A stretch of DNA of 64,000 bases, taken from contig OZ024786.1 of NCBI GenBank assembly GCA_964017065.1, positions 13,733,264 through 13,797,263 of the forward strand. Direction: 5' to 3'. The translations under genes and the position numbers were made by a program. Under the pieces are notes generated by a model, which had not been told where the DNA came from, did no database searches, and worked only from the letters and a program-made list of their open reading frames with translations. This stretch comes from Haliclona indistincta. Taxonomy: Eukaryota; Porifera; Demospongiae; Haplosclerida; Chalinidae. Within the stretch, counting starts at the first letter, position 1, and every line of letters begins with the position of its first letter. This document shows positions 48,261 to 60,133 of this stretch, piece after piece.

Positions 48261-50870
48261 CATGAATAGCGTTAGTCAAGGCAGCAAACACAATAGTAAA
48301 TCTATTTATAGCACTACAGGAGGCAAGTGATAGATATTCACTACAGAATCATGCCAATAGCGATTGAATGGGTGCATCTAGGAGATTGTGATATGAAGGA
48401 TCTATGAGCTATGTTGCTCAGACTATGGTATCTAAACTATAGTCTAATATGGGTTGACGGCAGTACACAAGTACATAGTTGACATTCAAACTTGAAACGA
48501 CAGACAGTGACAAAAAGCACTGTATCAAAGAAAGTGTGTACAAGTGAGTGATCGAGTGAGAGAATGGGTGGACTGGACTGAGCCACCTGAAATTCTACAG
48601 AGGCATTTGCACCTTGGTGCTTCATTGTCTTAGGTATGCCTATTATTTTGAATTTTGAATTAGGACTGATCTGGGTTAAATTTACACACTTGCCAATTGC
48701 TAGCTTATAATGTACTTTGGGCTTGATTCTGCATCGAGTGTATGCATGATCTCTATAGCTCACATTATACCCATAGTTACTTGAATCTATGAACACTTGT
48801 GTTCATGGGATTACGTCCTTTCTAATATCTATACATGTATGCAGGCACAGCATGTTGTTGTGTATCTATGAACAGTGTTATGGATTCCTCATAATGTGGG
48901 ATGTTGTCATAACGTCCCACATCCCACCTGTCACATTGCATGAGAAATCTAATTTTAACTAACCCACTTACATGTGACTAGAAGTATTATGATAGCTGCA
49001 TGTGTACTACTCACTGACTTTGATGCTAGCCTACATGTACAATTATAATTGAATTCTAACTAACCCACTAAGTCTTACAAGTGACTAAAATCATTATGAT
49101 AGCTACATGTGTACTACTCACTGACTTTGATGCTAGCCTACAATTATAATTGAATTCTAACTTACCCACTAAGTCTTACAAGTGACTAAAAGCATTATGA
49201 TAGCTACATGTGTACTACTCACTGACTTTAGGTAAGAATTACAATTGAATCCATAATGACAAGACTAGCAGGTTAATTACATTAAGTAATGATATTCATT
49301 GATAGAAGAGTCAGTGTAGTGCATCAAGTGTAGTGCATAAACATTAATTTGGTGCATGAAATTGCTTAGTCAGCAGTCAGCAGGAATTTAAATGTCCAAT
49401 AACACTGCCAATATTATACTTGTTGAACATGGTTGAACTGACAATAGTTGCAAAAACACTAGAGAACTTGTTGAAATGACGATAGTAAAGAGTTAATTTT
49501 GTGACCTTTGACCCTAGTTGAATGTCTGCCATTAATAGGACTCAAAACATTGATTGACAGAACTGGAAGTATACTGTAAGTCAATTTTGCCCTGTTGACG
49601 TAAGTATAATGGTTAAACTGCTTCAGTCTCAACTGTGCTTTATTTCTCTTTCATTTGCAGTCAATGTCTGTTTTTGTCTTGAATTGCTAGGGCTATCATT
49701 GTCATCTTCTCTTCTTTCCTGTTCTCATTCCACATGATAATTGTACTTGGTTTAGTAGCTGCTGTTCATCCTCCTCACCAGTAGCTAGGCTGTCATGTAA
49801 GTGAGAGCCTAGCTACTGGTGAGGAGGCTCTCACTTACATGACTTTTGGTTCGATTCTGCATCGACTGTATGCATGACCTCTATAGCTCACAGTATACTG
49901 TTAATGGCATAATATTTTATAGTTATACTTGAATCTATGATCTCTTGTATTCATGGGATTACGTTTCTAGTATCTATACATGTACATAGGCACAGCACAT
50001 TGCAGTGTATCTATGAACAGTGTTATGAATTCCTCATAATGTGGGATGTTGTCATAACATCCCACCTGTCACATAGCACTTGAAATCTAATTCTAACTAA
50101 CCCACTTACATGTGACTAGAAGTATTATGATAGCTACATGTACTACTCTCTGACTTTGATGCTTGCTGAGAATTATAATTGAATTCATAGCGACAACATA
50201 GCAGGTTAATTACATTAAGTAATGATATTCATTGATAGAAGAGTCAGTGCAGTGTATCATGAATTTATATTAAACATTAATTTGGTGCATGAAATAGCGT
50301 AGTCAGCAGCATTCAGCAACATACAGGCACCTTCTTAAAGAGAAAAAGAATACAAGATGCTTTCAAGTAAACTAGTGGACTCTTCCAGTTCAGGAGATTT
50401 TGAGGGAGTTTGTTAGACAGCAGCAGCAGCGATGTGTTCCAGGACTACAGCATTCAGATCTTGCTAAGCAGTTCCTCTCTCTCATTGCTAGTAGCACTAA
50501 GATGCAGCGACTCTACTGTGAACTAAGAGAACTAGTCGACTCATCATAACATGTGTGTACGTAATTCAGTGTTATTCCACGTTCTATTTTAGCAAATTAC
50601 ATACTCACAATTGATTTAATGATTTTAGTGATAAAATAATAATGATCACTTTACTTAATACGTCCTAGCGATTGTCCAAGAGAGAATTTCCAAAAGCCGG
50701 TCTATAGTGGAAAATTGTTCATTCAATTTTCATAGTTAGCATGTCATGTGTGATACTCGCAGGGTAATCTGGTGTAGTGAATTGAAGTGGTCCATAATAA
50801 TAGCGTAGTGATAAATGTTCTGAAATAACAATATTAATGTATAATCTACACTAGTATATGTTTATCTCAC
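48261..50870 (-). repeat. 3' flank of gene E with inverted copies of the tandem unit
   Basis: About 48770-50330 holds inverted copies of the unit at 20160-22900, including the GGTGAGGAGG hairpin (49765-49840) and the TGACAATGATAG frame (about 49730-49560). A shorter piece (TAGCTACATGTGTACTACTC) is repeated three times at 48990-49230. The block at 50415-50550 equals 8595-8720. UTR exons with ACCGGC at about 50702 (reverse) belong to gene E. No other gene. Confidence 0.6.
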
Positions 50871-53800
50871 TTAGCTGCAGTACTTTTCTTCAATAGTCTT
50901 AGCTGTACGATTATCATCCATATTTCTCAGAGCTAATACCACATCTTCCCAAGCTGCGTCTGGCTTGAATTTAAACCATCGGTCTATCATATCATTCCTT
51001 CTGTCTGGAATATTTCTATGATCTAAGTCCACTTGTTCTAGTGTTGCTTGTTTAAGACCAAGTTCCTGTCCAAGTGTTTTCCAAATATTCACATTTTTTA
51101 GCTCATTTGTTAACTTGGCTATGTCACACATTTTCTATAATAATTGTAGCGTAATGTTATCACCTAAATGCATTGATAGGTTTACTCACCAGTTCGTGTC
51201 GTCTTGCACTAGTTGATTGAGTGATACTAGTTTCCTGAATAGCCTTAGGAATTTTCCGAGGAACGTGTATGACAAAGTAGCTGTCTGGATTAGTAGTGCC
51301 TTTAACATCCACTTTGTAGAACAACCGATCAGGGGCTGTTTCTAAGCTGCCATTCCAGTTTAAGTAAAAATTGCAGCAAGGAGTTATACATGTACCAGTA
51401 AGGTTTTCAAGATGCAATTTTTTAATCTGCATAATGTGAATTTTACGTACTATAGTAAAGTGAACATGTTTGCATCTGACCTCAAGGGGAGTCCTTGCTG
51501 GCTGTACTTCCCATTCATTTTGAGGTTGATCTTTTGGCAGTTCAAGAGTTATACAATCATCATCAAATATGATTTCATGACCACTGTCAGGACTCTCCGT
51601 CCATTCTTTCAATGACATGGTTTTCTTGTACTAATTTGTGAAATTTATTATGATAATAATTAAGATCAACACGAAAATACCTTGTCAATATGAAGATCAG
51701 AATTGAGCAAAACTACGAAACGAAAATGCATGTCGAATGAGTCGGGAAAGTTCATATAAAATTTCATTTCAATATAACGGTTTTCATTAGTTACTGGACC
51801 ATCAGTTCCAATTAATGAGAACCTCTTGCGCTGAATAGTAGCATATTGTGTGTAAGTATTGAACACTCCGTCTCTTTCCACAAATTTGTACGGTGGGTCT
51901 TGGGAGCACTTGGCTATAATGAACTTGAATTTTGAAGCTTCCTCTTCATTTGAGATACAGGCATAGTGTTGTATATTGACAGCTACATCCTTTAGGAACA
52001 CTTCACTGCATGATATCGCATATATAGCACTGAATAGCTTTCTGTTCTCAGGAAGACAGAACTGTCCCTGCAAGATTGCTCGAACAGTCACACTAGCAGT
52101 CACTCCAGGAGGAAGGGCTCCATCAGGAACCACTATGTAGAATCCATAGTCCGGCCACTCCAGTTTTTGTGGTAATCTGTCACTCGGCACATCAAACACA
52201 ATCTCTCCACACACCTCAACACCTCGAAGGGCTGTGTTAAATATAATTATTATTATGTATTTACATATTGTTTGCTTGACAGTTGTAGCTAATAATGTGC
52301 ATTAAAGCTTACCCTGTGGTTTTGAGGCTTCTTGCTGTGGTTGCTGCTTTTCGATAAAATTTACATGTTGCATGATCTCATTATCATTCATCACATCAGC
52401 AGTTTTTACACCTGTCACTCCCTCTTGATCAGTATGTTCTCTTATTGGTTGCATATCTAAATATCGCATGTCATTTTTGACCATGATTATTATGCTGTTG
52501 TCTTACACTTTATTTCTTCCATTTCTACAGCCATCTCTTGTCTTAATGCGTGATAACCTGGCTCAGTTACATGTATATCACTTGCACTTTCCAGTAGAGA
52601 ATTTGAATTGGAATTTCTATTCATATATGCACTAGATAATACTGCATCATCAGCATCATCACCTACATCATCTATATCTGTGCAATCTCCTGGAGAAGGA
52701 AATAAAATATAGACTTCAAAAAATTAATAGTCACTAACTGCTCACCTGCAAATATGTCTTCATGATATGTTATCAAATGTTGTCGTAAAGCAGATGATGG
52801 TATATCAGTGGTTGGAATAGACCTGTCTAAAGTTGTACCAGTTGACTATTAGTATAGAGCAGTATGTATTTAAATTGACGAAGCAATAAAATTGATATAC
52901 TTACAGTGGGCGTAAAAACCAGATCTTGTTTTGGATCACAGCTTAGTTGAGTAGTGAGATAATTAGCAACATTCAAGTGACCGTGAAGACTAGCAATGTG
53001 TAATGGAAGAAAACCATTGTTGTTTGAAATTGTTAGATCACAACCTACTTCAGTGATTAGGTATTGGATGATGTCCATGTGTCCATTTTGAGAAGCACAG
53101 TAAAGAGGTGTAAATCCTTCTTTAGTTCGACTGTTTGAATCACATTTCTGTTCATTGATGAAATATTTGACAGTGTTCAAATGACCATTAAGACTAGCAA
53201 TGTGCAGTGGAAGAAAACCATTCTTGTTTGAAATTGTTGGATCACAACCTAGTTCAGTGATAAGGTATTGGATGATGTCCATGTGACCATTTTGAGAAGC
53301 ATAGTGAAGAGGTGTAAATCTTTCATTAGTTTGACTGCTTGGGTCACATTTCTGTTCATTAATGAAATATTTGACCACATTCAAATGACCATTAAGACTA
53401 GCAATGTGTAATGGAAGAAGACCATTGTTGTTTGAAATTGTTGGTTCACTACCTAGTTCAGTGATAAGGTATTGGATGATGTCCATGTGACCATTTTGAG
53501 AAGCATAGTATAGAGGTGTAGATCCATAGTTAGTTCGACTGTTTGGACGACATTTCGTATCACTGATGAAATATTTGACTGTATTCAAATGTCCGTTAAG
53601 ACTTGCAATGTGTAATGGAAGAAAACCTTTGTTGTCTGAAATTGTTGGATCACAACCTAGTTCAGTGATAAGGTATTGGATGGTGTCCATGTGACCATTT
53701 TGAGAAGCGCAGTAAAGAGGTGTATGACCGTCCTTGCTTCGACTGTTTGAGTCACATTTTTGTTCACTGATCAAATATTTGACTGTATTCAAATGACCAT

Positions 53801-55421
53801 TATAACTAGCACTGTGTAATGGAAGAAAGCCATTGTTGTTTGAAATTGTTGGGTCACAACCTAGTTCATTGATAAGGTATTGGATGATGTCCATGTGACC
53901 ATTTTCAGAAGCGCAGTACAGAGGTGTAAATCCATTTTTAGTTCGACTATTTGGATCACATGTCTGTTCACTAATGAAATATTTGACAGTATTCAAATGA
54001 CCACTACGACTAGCAATGTGTAATGGAAGAAAGCCAATGTTGTTTGAAATAGTTGGATCACAACCTAGTTCTGTGATAAGGTATTGGATGATGTCCATGT
54101 GACCATTTTGAGAAGCACAGTAAAGAGGTGTAGATCCGTCATTGCTTCGACTGTTTGGGTCACATTTCTGATCACTGATTAAATATTTGACCGTATTCAA
54201 ATGACCATTAAGACTAGCAATGTGTAATGGAAGAAACCCATAGTTGTTTGAAATTCTTGGATCACAACCTAGTTCAGTGATAAGGTATTTGATGGTGTCC
54301 ATGTGACCATTTTGAGAAGCGCAGTAAAGAGGTGTATGACCGTCCTTGCTTCGACTGTTTGAGTCACATTTTTGTTCACTGATGAAATATTTGACTGTGT
54401 TCAAATGACCATTATAACTAGCACTGTGTAATGGAAGAAAGCCATTGTTGGTAGAAATTGTTGGATCACAACCTAGTTCTGTGATAAGGTATTGGATGGT
54501 GTCCATGTGACCATTTTCAGAAGCACAGTAAAGAGGTGTATGACCGTTCTTGCTTCGACTGTTTGAGTCACATTTTTGTTCACTAATGAAATATTTGACT
54601 GTATCTAAACGACCTTTAAGACTAGCAATGTGTAATGGAAGAAGACCATTGTTGTTTGAAATTGTTGGATCACAACCTAGTTCAGTGATAAGGTATTGGA
54701 TGATGTCTATGTTGCTGCTCCAAGAAGCGCAATGTAGAGGTGTAGATCCATATTTGTTCCGCCTATTGGGATCACAATTTTGTTCAGAAATAAAATACTT
54801 TACAGCAGTGAAGTGTCCATTGTAACAAGCTATGTGTAGTGGGAGATTACCATCATTGTTTGAAGTGTTTGGATCACAATTTTGTTCAGTAATAAGATAC
54901 TGGATTATGTTCATGTGACCATTTTGTGAAGCCCTATGTAGTGGTGTCCATCCAATGCTATTTTGAACATTTGGGTTACAGTTTTGTTCTGTTATGAAAT
55001 ATTTAGCTGTGTCTAAGTTACCATGATCACAAGCAAAATGGAATGGGAGACTTATTTTTGTGGTTTCAGCTTTAGGATCACAGCCTAATGTGTTAATTAA
55101 GAAATTTATCATTTCTAAGCAATTCTCTGATGAAGCAGCTGCAGCATAATGCAATGGAGTGAAACCATCACTGTCTCTGACATCATACATTGAGATATGT
55201 TGCTGTATAGTCTTGATGATGTCTAGCCAGCCATGATAAGCAGCAAGATGGAGTAGTGTCACATCTTTGTTTGGTGGTAAGCTTTTGCCATCGAATTCAA
55301 ACTCAGTAGTAACATGACCAGGTTGCTGTAGTTGTGGTAGTAGTTGTACTGCCTGGTCATGGTTGCCTTGCTTGAATGCTGTCACACACTGCTGCTCTAG
55401 ATCCACCTGAGACTCAGCCAT
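50871..55421 (-). CDS. Gene E: ANK-ZU5-UPA-Death protein without ROC-COR
   Basis: Eight exons: 55421-52905, 52845-52746, 52689-52507, 52456-52313, 52231-51681, 51630-51481, 51426-51190, 51134-50871. Total 4146 nt (1381 residues), phases consistent, ATG at 55421. The family N-terminal module and about 23 ANK repeats fill exon 1 (839 residues). A 142-residue acidic, low-complexity linker (DDVGDDADDA) follows. ZU5 about 985-1095 (YGFYIVVPDGALPPGVTASV), UPA to about 1294 (EIIFDDDCITLELP; CCNFYLNWNG), Death domain 1295-1381 (WKTLGQELGLKQATLEQVDL). ROC and COR are absent, so the order is that of vertebrate ankyrins (ANK-ZU5-UPA-Death) or of UNC5 and PIDD C-termini. Its ZU5-to-Death region is the closest match to the decayed part of gene B. 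It appears intact. Confidence 0.87.
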
Positions 55422-56792
55422 GAACCACAATTATGCAATAACAGTTGTAGTGCAGGTTGATTATGAACAAACCAATAGTTTATGTAGTATTTTATACTGT
55501 ATAATAAGTATATTCACTGTAGTCACATGCATGCTTGAAATTCCTTATAGATCATGCCACACACAAACGTGTTATTGACAACACTATTCATCACATCCAC
55601 CACTCTCTACAACAGTCTACATTGCATCATTTACAATTACAAGTAAAGTGACACCTAGCTCCTGGTATTATTTATTATTTCCCTGCTTTCTGCTCTTTTA
55701 TACCTACATCAAGCAGTTATAATTATATGAAGCTGAAGCAAGTTAATCGGGCTTGTCAGAAGCTTCGAATGAAACTGTTTGTCTCGATTGCTGATGTCAT
55801 TCTTCTGTTTGAGTTGCTGTTGATGTGGTTCTGATTCTGTCTAGCTATCACTACAGTGGAACCTCTCTTAGAGGACACTCCTCATCCCTCTATAACAAAC
55901 ACTTACTGAATCCCAAATATAACCTACATAATGTATAATAAACCCCTGACGAGAGGACTCCCTCTCTATAATGGACGATATTGTTGGTCTCGATGGTGTA
56001 CACCTTAGAGGGGCTCCACTGTATATTCTTGTCTTTTCGTATCATCCGGGTTTTCTACTATTTTCTTGTTATCATTCTCAGTTGTGCTCTGTTCATCTGA
56101 TGGGGTTCTTGCCTCCTCACCAGTAACACTATTAGGTAATGTGCTGGTCATGGCAGTTAATCTATTTATATCGGTCTGTACTCCGCTAAAGGGTTAAGTG
56201 TCCTATGTTGCTCACTATACGAGTACTAAATTAATTCTGAAGACAGATCTGTTGGTTTAAATTAGTATCAGAGTGCATCCAGCTGTCGAATGACAGCTGA
56301 CATCTTTTATTCATGCTTGTAAAATCTGCTTTGATTTGCAACTGGCATTAAAATTCATCAGATGTGACAAGCATTTGTTTACCTGTGAGAAAATGCATCT
56401 TATCTAATAAATCCTTTCACTGCATTCATTATTTCTTTGTACTTGGATCACACACAGACTTTAAAGGATTCTACCATGTGATAGACATGCACATGCATTA
56501 TGTCATATAGATGCATTTAGTAATGGCTAATTGATACCACTATACAGCACTACCAGTCCATTACCCCTATGACGCAGTTGCATGTCTCTTGCACCCACTT
56601 AATGTTATTTAGAGAAAATTTAATAGAAGCACAAAGAGATAGAATCTATTAGCTTTCGTGAAAATCAGAGAAATTCAAATGCTGCTATATGAATCTTTGT
56701 AAAAAAAAGAATGCTCTCAGTTGGAGGCTGAGCAGTCTCATCTTTAACTATGCTCTTTTCTGCATTACATAACTCACAACCTCATCCACTAT
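55422..56792. promoter_or_regulatory. Upstream region of gene E
   Basis: The family 5' block (AACTGTTATTGCATAATTGT) abuts the ATG. The region parallels 39030-40270 upstream of gene D and includes the shared Tigger-like MITE. No intact gene. Confidence 0.4.
55854..56021. mobile_element. Tigger/pogo-like MITE upstream of gene E
   Basis: 168 bp, ends CAGTGGAACCTCTCTTAGAG and CTTAGAGGGGCTCCACTG, flanked by TA. Orthologous in position to 39499-39666. Confidence 0.8.
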
Positions 56793-58046
56793 TAGGGAGA
56801 CACGGTAGTGTCTCCCTATGTAGGGATGAACGAGAAAACAAGATGGCGGCTACATACAATGTATTAGCGTTCAAGCGCTGATATTTCGCCTGGTGTTGAA
56901 TTGTAGACGTCTTTAGACACTTAGATCTGCTCTCTGGCGTTGCCCCATCTTACAGTAGCAAGGAGATTGCTCGAAATTGTTACTAAAGTGACGAACCTGT
57001 AAACGGTGAAAATCGAGTTTCGTCATCTTCGTTTTCTTCTTTCTTCTTTCTTTCTTCTTTCTTCAACTCGCCTAGCGCCTTTACGCGAGCAGTGCCGAGA
57101 CCAAAACATCCACGAACAGTCGTGAAATTCTCCTGGCATGTGCCTTTTGAGCTTTGTTTTTAGCGTAACGGCGATCTAAGTTTCGCGATTTCTCGATCGT
57201 GATCCATTGTCAGCTTAGTGTTAGACGCCATTATTGTGATTGCGCAATACGCACGTGACCAATTAGCAATGGGTAGTGCACGTGACCAAGCAGCTAAAGT
57301 ATCGCTGCGCCGTGTGGATGATTGGATCACTATCACGGAGAACACACACCCGGCATTTGTCTGGAGTCTTCGAAAAACGGTAAGCTCGTGTAGGATCGCC
57401 ATTCTGCACTTGCCAGATAGTTATAACCGCCGTGTAGATCTACAAGCAAGTGTGGGCGGGGCTCGTATGCACTGCATACATGCGTAGGCGACTAGGCAGA
57501 CCTGATACTAGGCAGACCTGATATATGATTTTAGCTACAAGTTTAAGAAAAGCCATCAACAACAGGAATACTAAACTAATGGTGGAAACAAAGACTTCTC
57601 CGTACATGCATGATATTGAACTGCACTTCACTAAAAAGAAAAAAGGACACAAACAAGAAATTAAAAAGATTTCTATCGAAATCAAAAGGATGTAGTGATG
57701 AAGAAATCTACCACTGGTTCACAATGTAAACCAACAAGGAACAAGCATAGAATGGTAACACGATTGACTTGCTAACAGACCATAGATCCCTACATCTGTG
57801 GCTGTACATAAGATCAATATTTTGTCACAAGCTGAATTCTATTCAAAGTGTCAGTCAACAGTAAATAGCTTAACTAGCTATAGTCTGGCCACAGCAGCCA
57901 CTGATGTAGGGATCTATGGTCTGTTAGCAAGTCAATCGTGTTACCATTCTATGCTTGTTCCTTGTTGGTTTACATTGTGAACCAGTGGTAGATTTCTTCA
58001 TCACTACATCCTTTTGATTTCGATAGAAATCTTTTTAATTTCTTTC
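56793..58046 (+). mobile_element. R1 repeat copy 4
   Basis: The least disturbed copy: terminal hairpin TAGGGAGACAC/GTGTCTCCCTA at the left, body with AAGATGGCGGC, a short TTTC run and paired CACGTG sites, and a terminal palindrome (arms about 57655-57805 and 57895-58046). It is inserted in the duplicated spacer that is uninterrupted near 40270 and 47220. No transposase. Confidence 0.7.
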
Positions 58047-58548
58047 AGTATCTGGTTTTGAATCAATTTAGAAGAAGTTACTGAGCACCTCCATCATTAG
58101 CTAGTCAACACACTAGCAGCTTGTCAAGATTCTTTGTTGCTATATAATTATTCAAAAATAATTCGTCAGATGTGACTGACATTGATCCTATCTCTTTCAC
58201 TGCATCCATTGCATCCTAGCTTTGTACTTGGATCACACACATACTTCAAAAGCTCTACCATGAGATATGTACCTCATAGTTTGTATCACACCATAGGTAA
58301 CTGATGTACCACCAATTGACACAAGTATAGCCTCAAGCCCAATCGGAGTGATAAATATTTGCTACAGAATTGTGAAAATATGGATGCATCTGGGAGATTG
58401 TGATATGTTTAAATGAGCTATGTTGCATAGGCTAATGGTAATATAATCTATACCAGCAATAGAAGCTATAATAGGGTTGAGTATCATGAATTTGGTTGAC
58501 AGCCAAACTTGGTAAAACAGACAGTGACACAAACACAGGAAAGTATGT
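58047..58548. other. Duplicated spacer with GGTSVTYG frame remnant
   Basis: Continues the spacer homologous to 40310-40770 and 47270-47540. It includes, in reverse, the frame VSIGGTSVTYGVIQTMRYIS at about 58300-58210. No start codon was recognised. Confidence 0.35.
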
Positions 58549-59524
58549 TCAAGTGAGTGAGTGAGTGAGTGAGTGAGTGAGTGAGTGAGTGAGTGAGTGA
58601 GTGAGTGAGTGAGTGAGTGAGTGAGTGATAGGGTGAGTGATAGGGTGAGTGATAGGGTGAGTGATAGGGTGAGTGAGTGGGTGGGTGAGAGAGAGTGGGT
58701 GAGTAAGTAAGTGAGTGAGTGAGAGAGTGAGTGAGTGAGTGAGTGAGTGAGTGAGTGAGTGAGTGAGTGATAGGGTGAGTGAGTGAGTGAGAGAGTGAGT
58801 GATAGGGTGAGTGATAGGGTGAGTGATAGAGTGAGTGGGTGGGTGAGAGAGTGAGTGAGTGAGTGAGTGAGTGAGTGAGTGAGTGAGTGAGAGAGTGAGT
58901 GAGTGAGTGAGTGAGTGAGTGAGTGAGTGAGTGAGTGAGTGAGAGAGAGAGTGAGTGAGTGAGTGAGTGAGTGAGTGAGTGAGTGATAGGGTGAGTGAGT
59001 AAGTGAGTGAGTGAGAGAGTGAGTGAGTGAGTGATAGGGTGAGTGAGTGAGTGAGTGAGAGAGTGAGTGAGTGAGTGATAGGGTGAGTGATAGGGTGAGT
59101 GATAGGGTGAGTGAGTGGGTGGGTGAGAGAGAGTGGGTGAGTAAGTAAGTGAGTGAGTGAGAGAGTGAGTGAGTGAGTGAGTGAGTGATAGGGTGAGTGA
59201 GTGAGTGAGAGAGTGAGTGAGTGAGTGATAGGGTGAGTGATAGAGTGAGTGGGTGGGTGAGAGAGAGTGGGTGAGTGAGTGAGTGAGTGAGTGAGTGAGA
59301 GAGTGAGTGAGTGAGTGAGTGAGTGAGTGAGTGATAGGGTGAGTGAGTAAGTGAGTGAGTGAGAGAGTGAGTGAGTGAGTGATAGGGTGAGTGAGTGAGT
59401 GAGTGAGTGAGTGAGAGAGTGAGTGAGTGAGTGATAGGGTGAGTGATAGGGTGAGTGATAGAGTGAGTGAGTGGGTGAGAGAGAGTGGGTGAGTGAGTGA
59501 GTGAGTGAGTGAGTGAGTGAGTAA
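58549..59524. repeat. ~1-kb (TGAG)n satellite
   Basis: GAGT/TGAG repeats with periodic GATAGGGT, GGGTGGGT and GAGAGA variants that form a higher-order pattern. Two long Thr-His-Ser-Leu frames on the minus strand are artefacts of the repeat. Confidence 0.95.
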
Positions 59525-60133
59525 GATATGCTGTGAGATGTACAGTACTGTGTGTCACAGCGGATCGAAGTGTTGTCTACTTCTCTTTCCATTCTAAAAG
59601 AAAATTAAAAAGATTTCTATCGAAATCAAAAGGATGTAGGGTTGTGAAATCTACCACTGGTTCACAATGTAAACTAACAAGGAACAAGCATGGAATGGTA
59701 ACACAATTGATTTGCTAACAGACCATAGATCCCTACATCAGTGGCTGTACACAAGCTGAATGCACGTCAGGTGTCAGCAGTCAACAAGTAGGTCAACCAC
59801 TCCAGCCACTGATGTAGGGATCTATGGTCTGTTAGCAAATCAATTGTGTTACCATTCCATGCTTGTTCCTTGTTAGTTTACATTGTGAACCAGTGGTAGA
59901 TTTCACAACCCTACATCCTTTTGATTTCGATAGAAATCTTTTTAATTTTCTTGTTTGTGTCCTTTTTACTTTTTAGTGAAGTGCAGTTCAAATAATTATC
60001 ATGGACGTACTGAGCCGTCTTTGTTCCACCATTGTTTATTTTCTTGTTGTTGATGGCTTTTCTTTATTTCAAACTTGTAGCAAAAATAATTGTTATGCTA
60101 TACTACCAGCTCGCCTACGCATGTATGCATGCA

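Noticed and set aside
58362..59592. Two ~350-400-codon minus-strand frames rich in Leu-Thr-His-Ser
   Set aside because: Entirely made of TGAG repeats; several frames stay open because the unit lacks stops on that strand.
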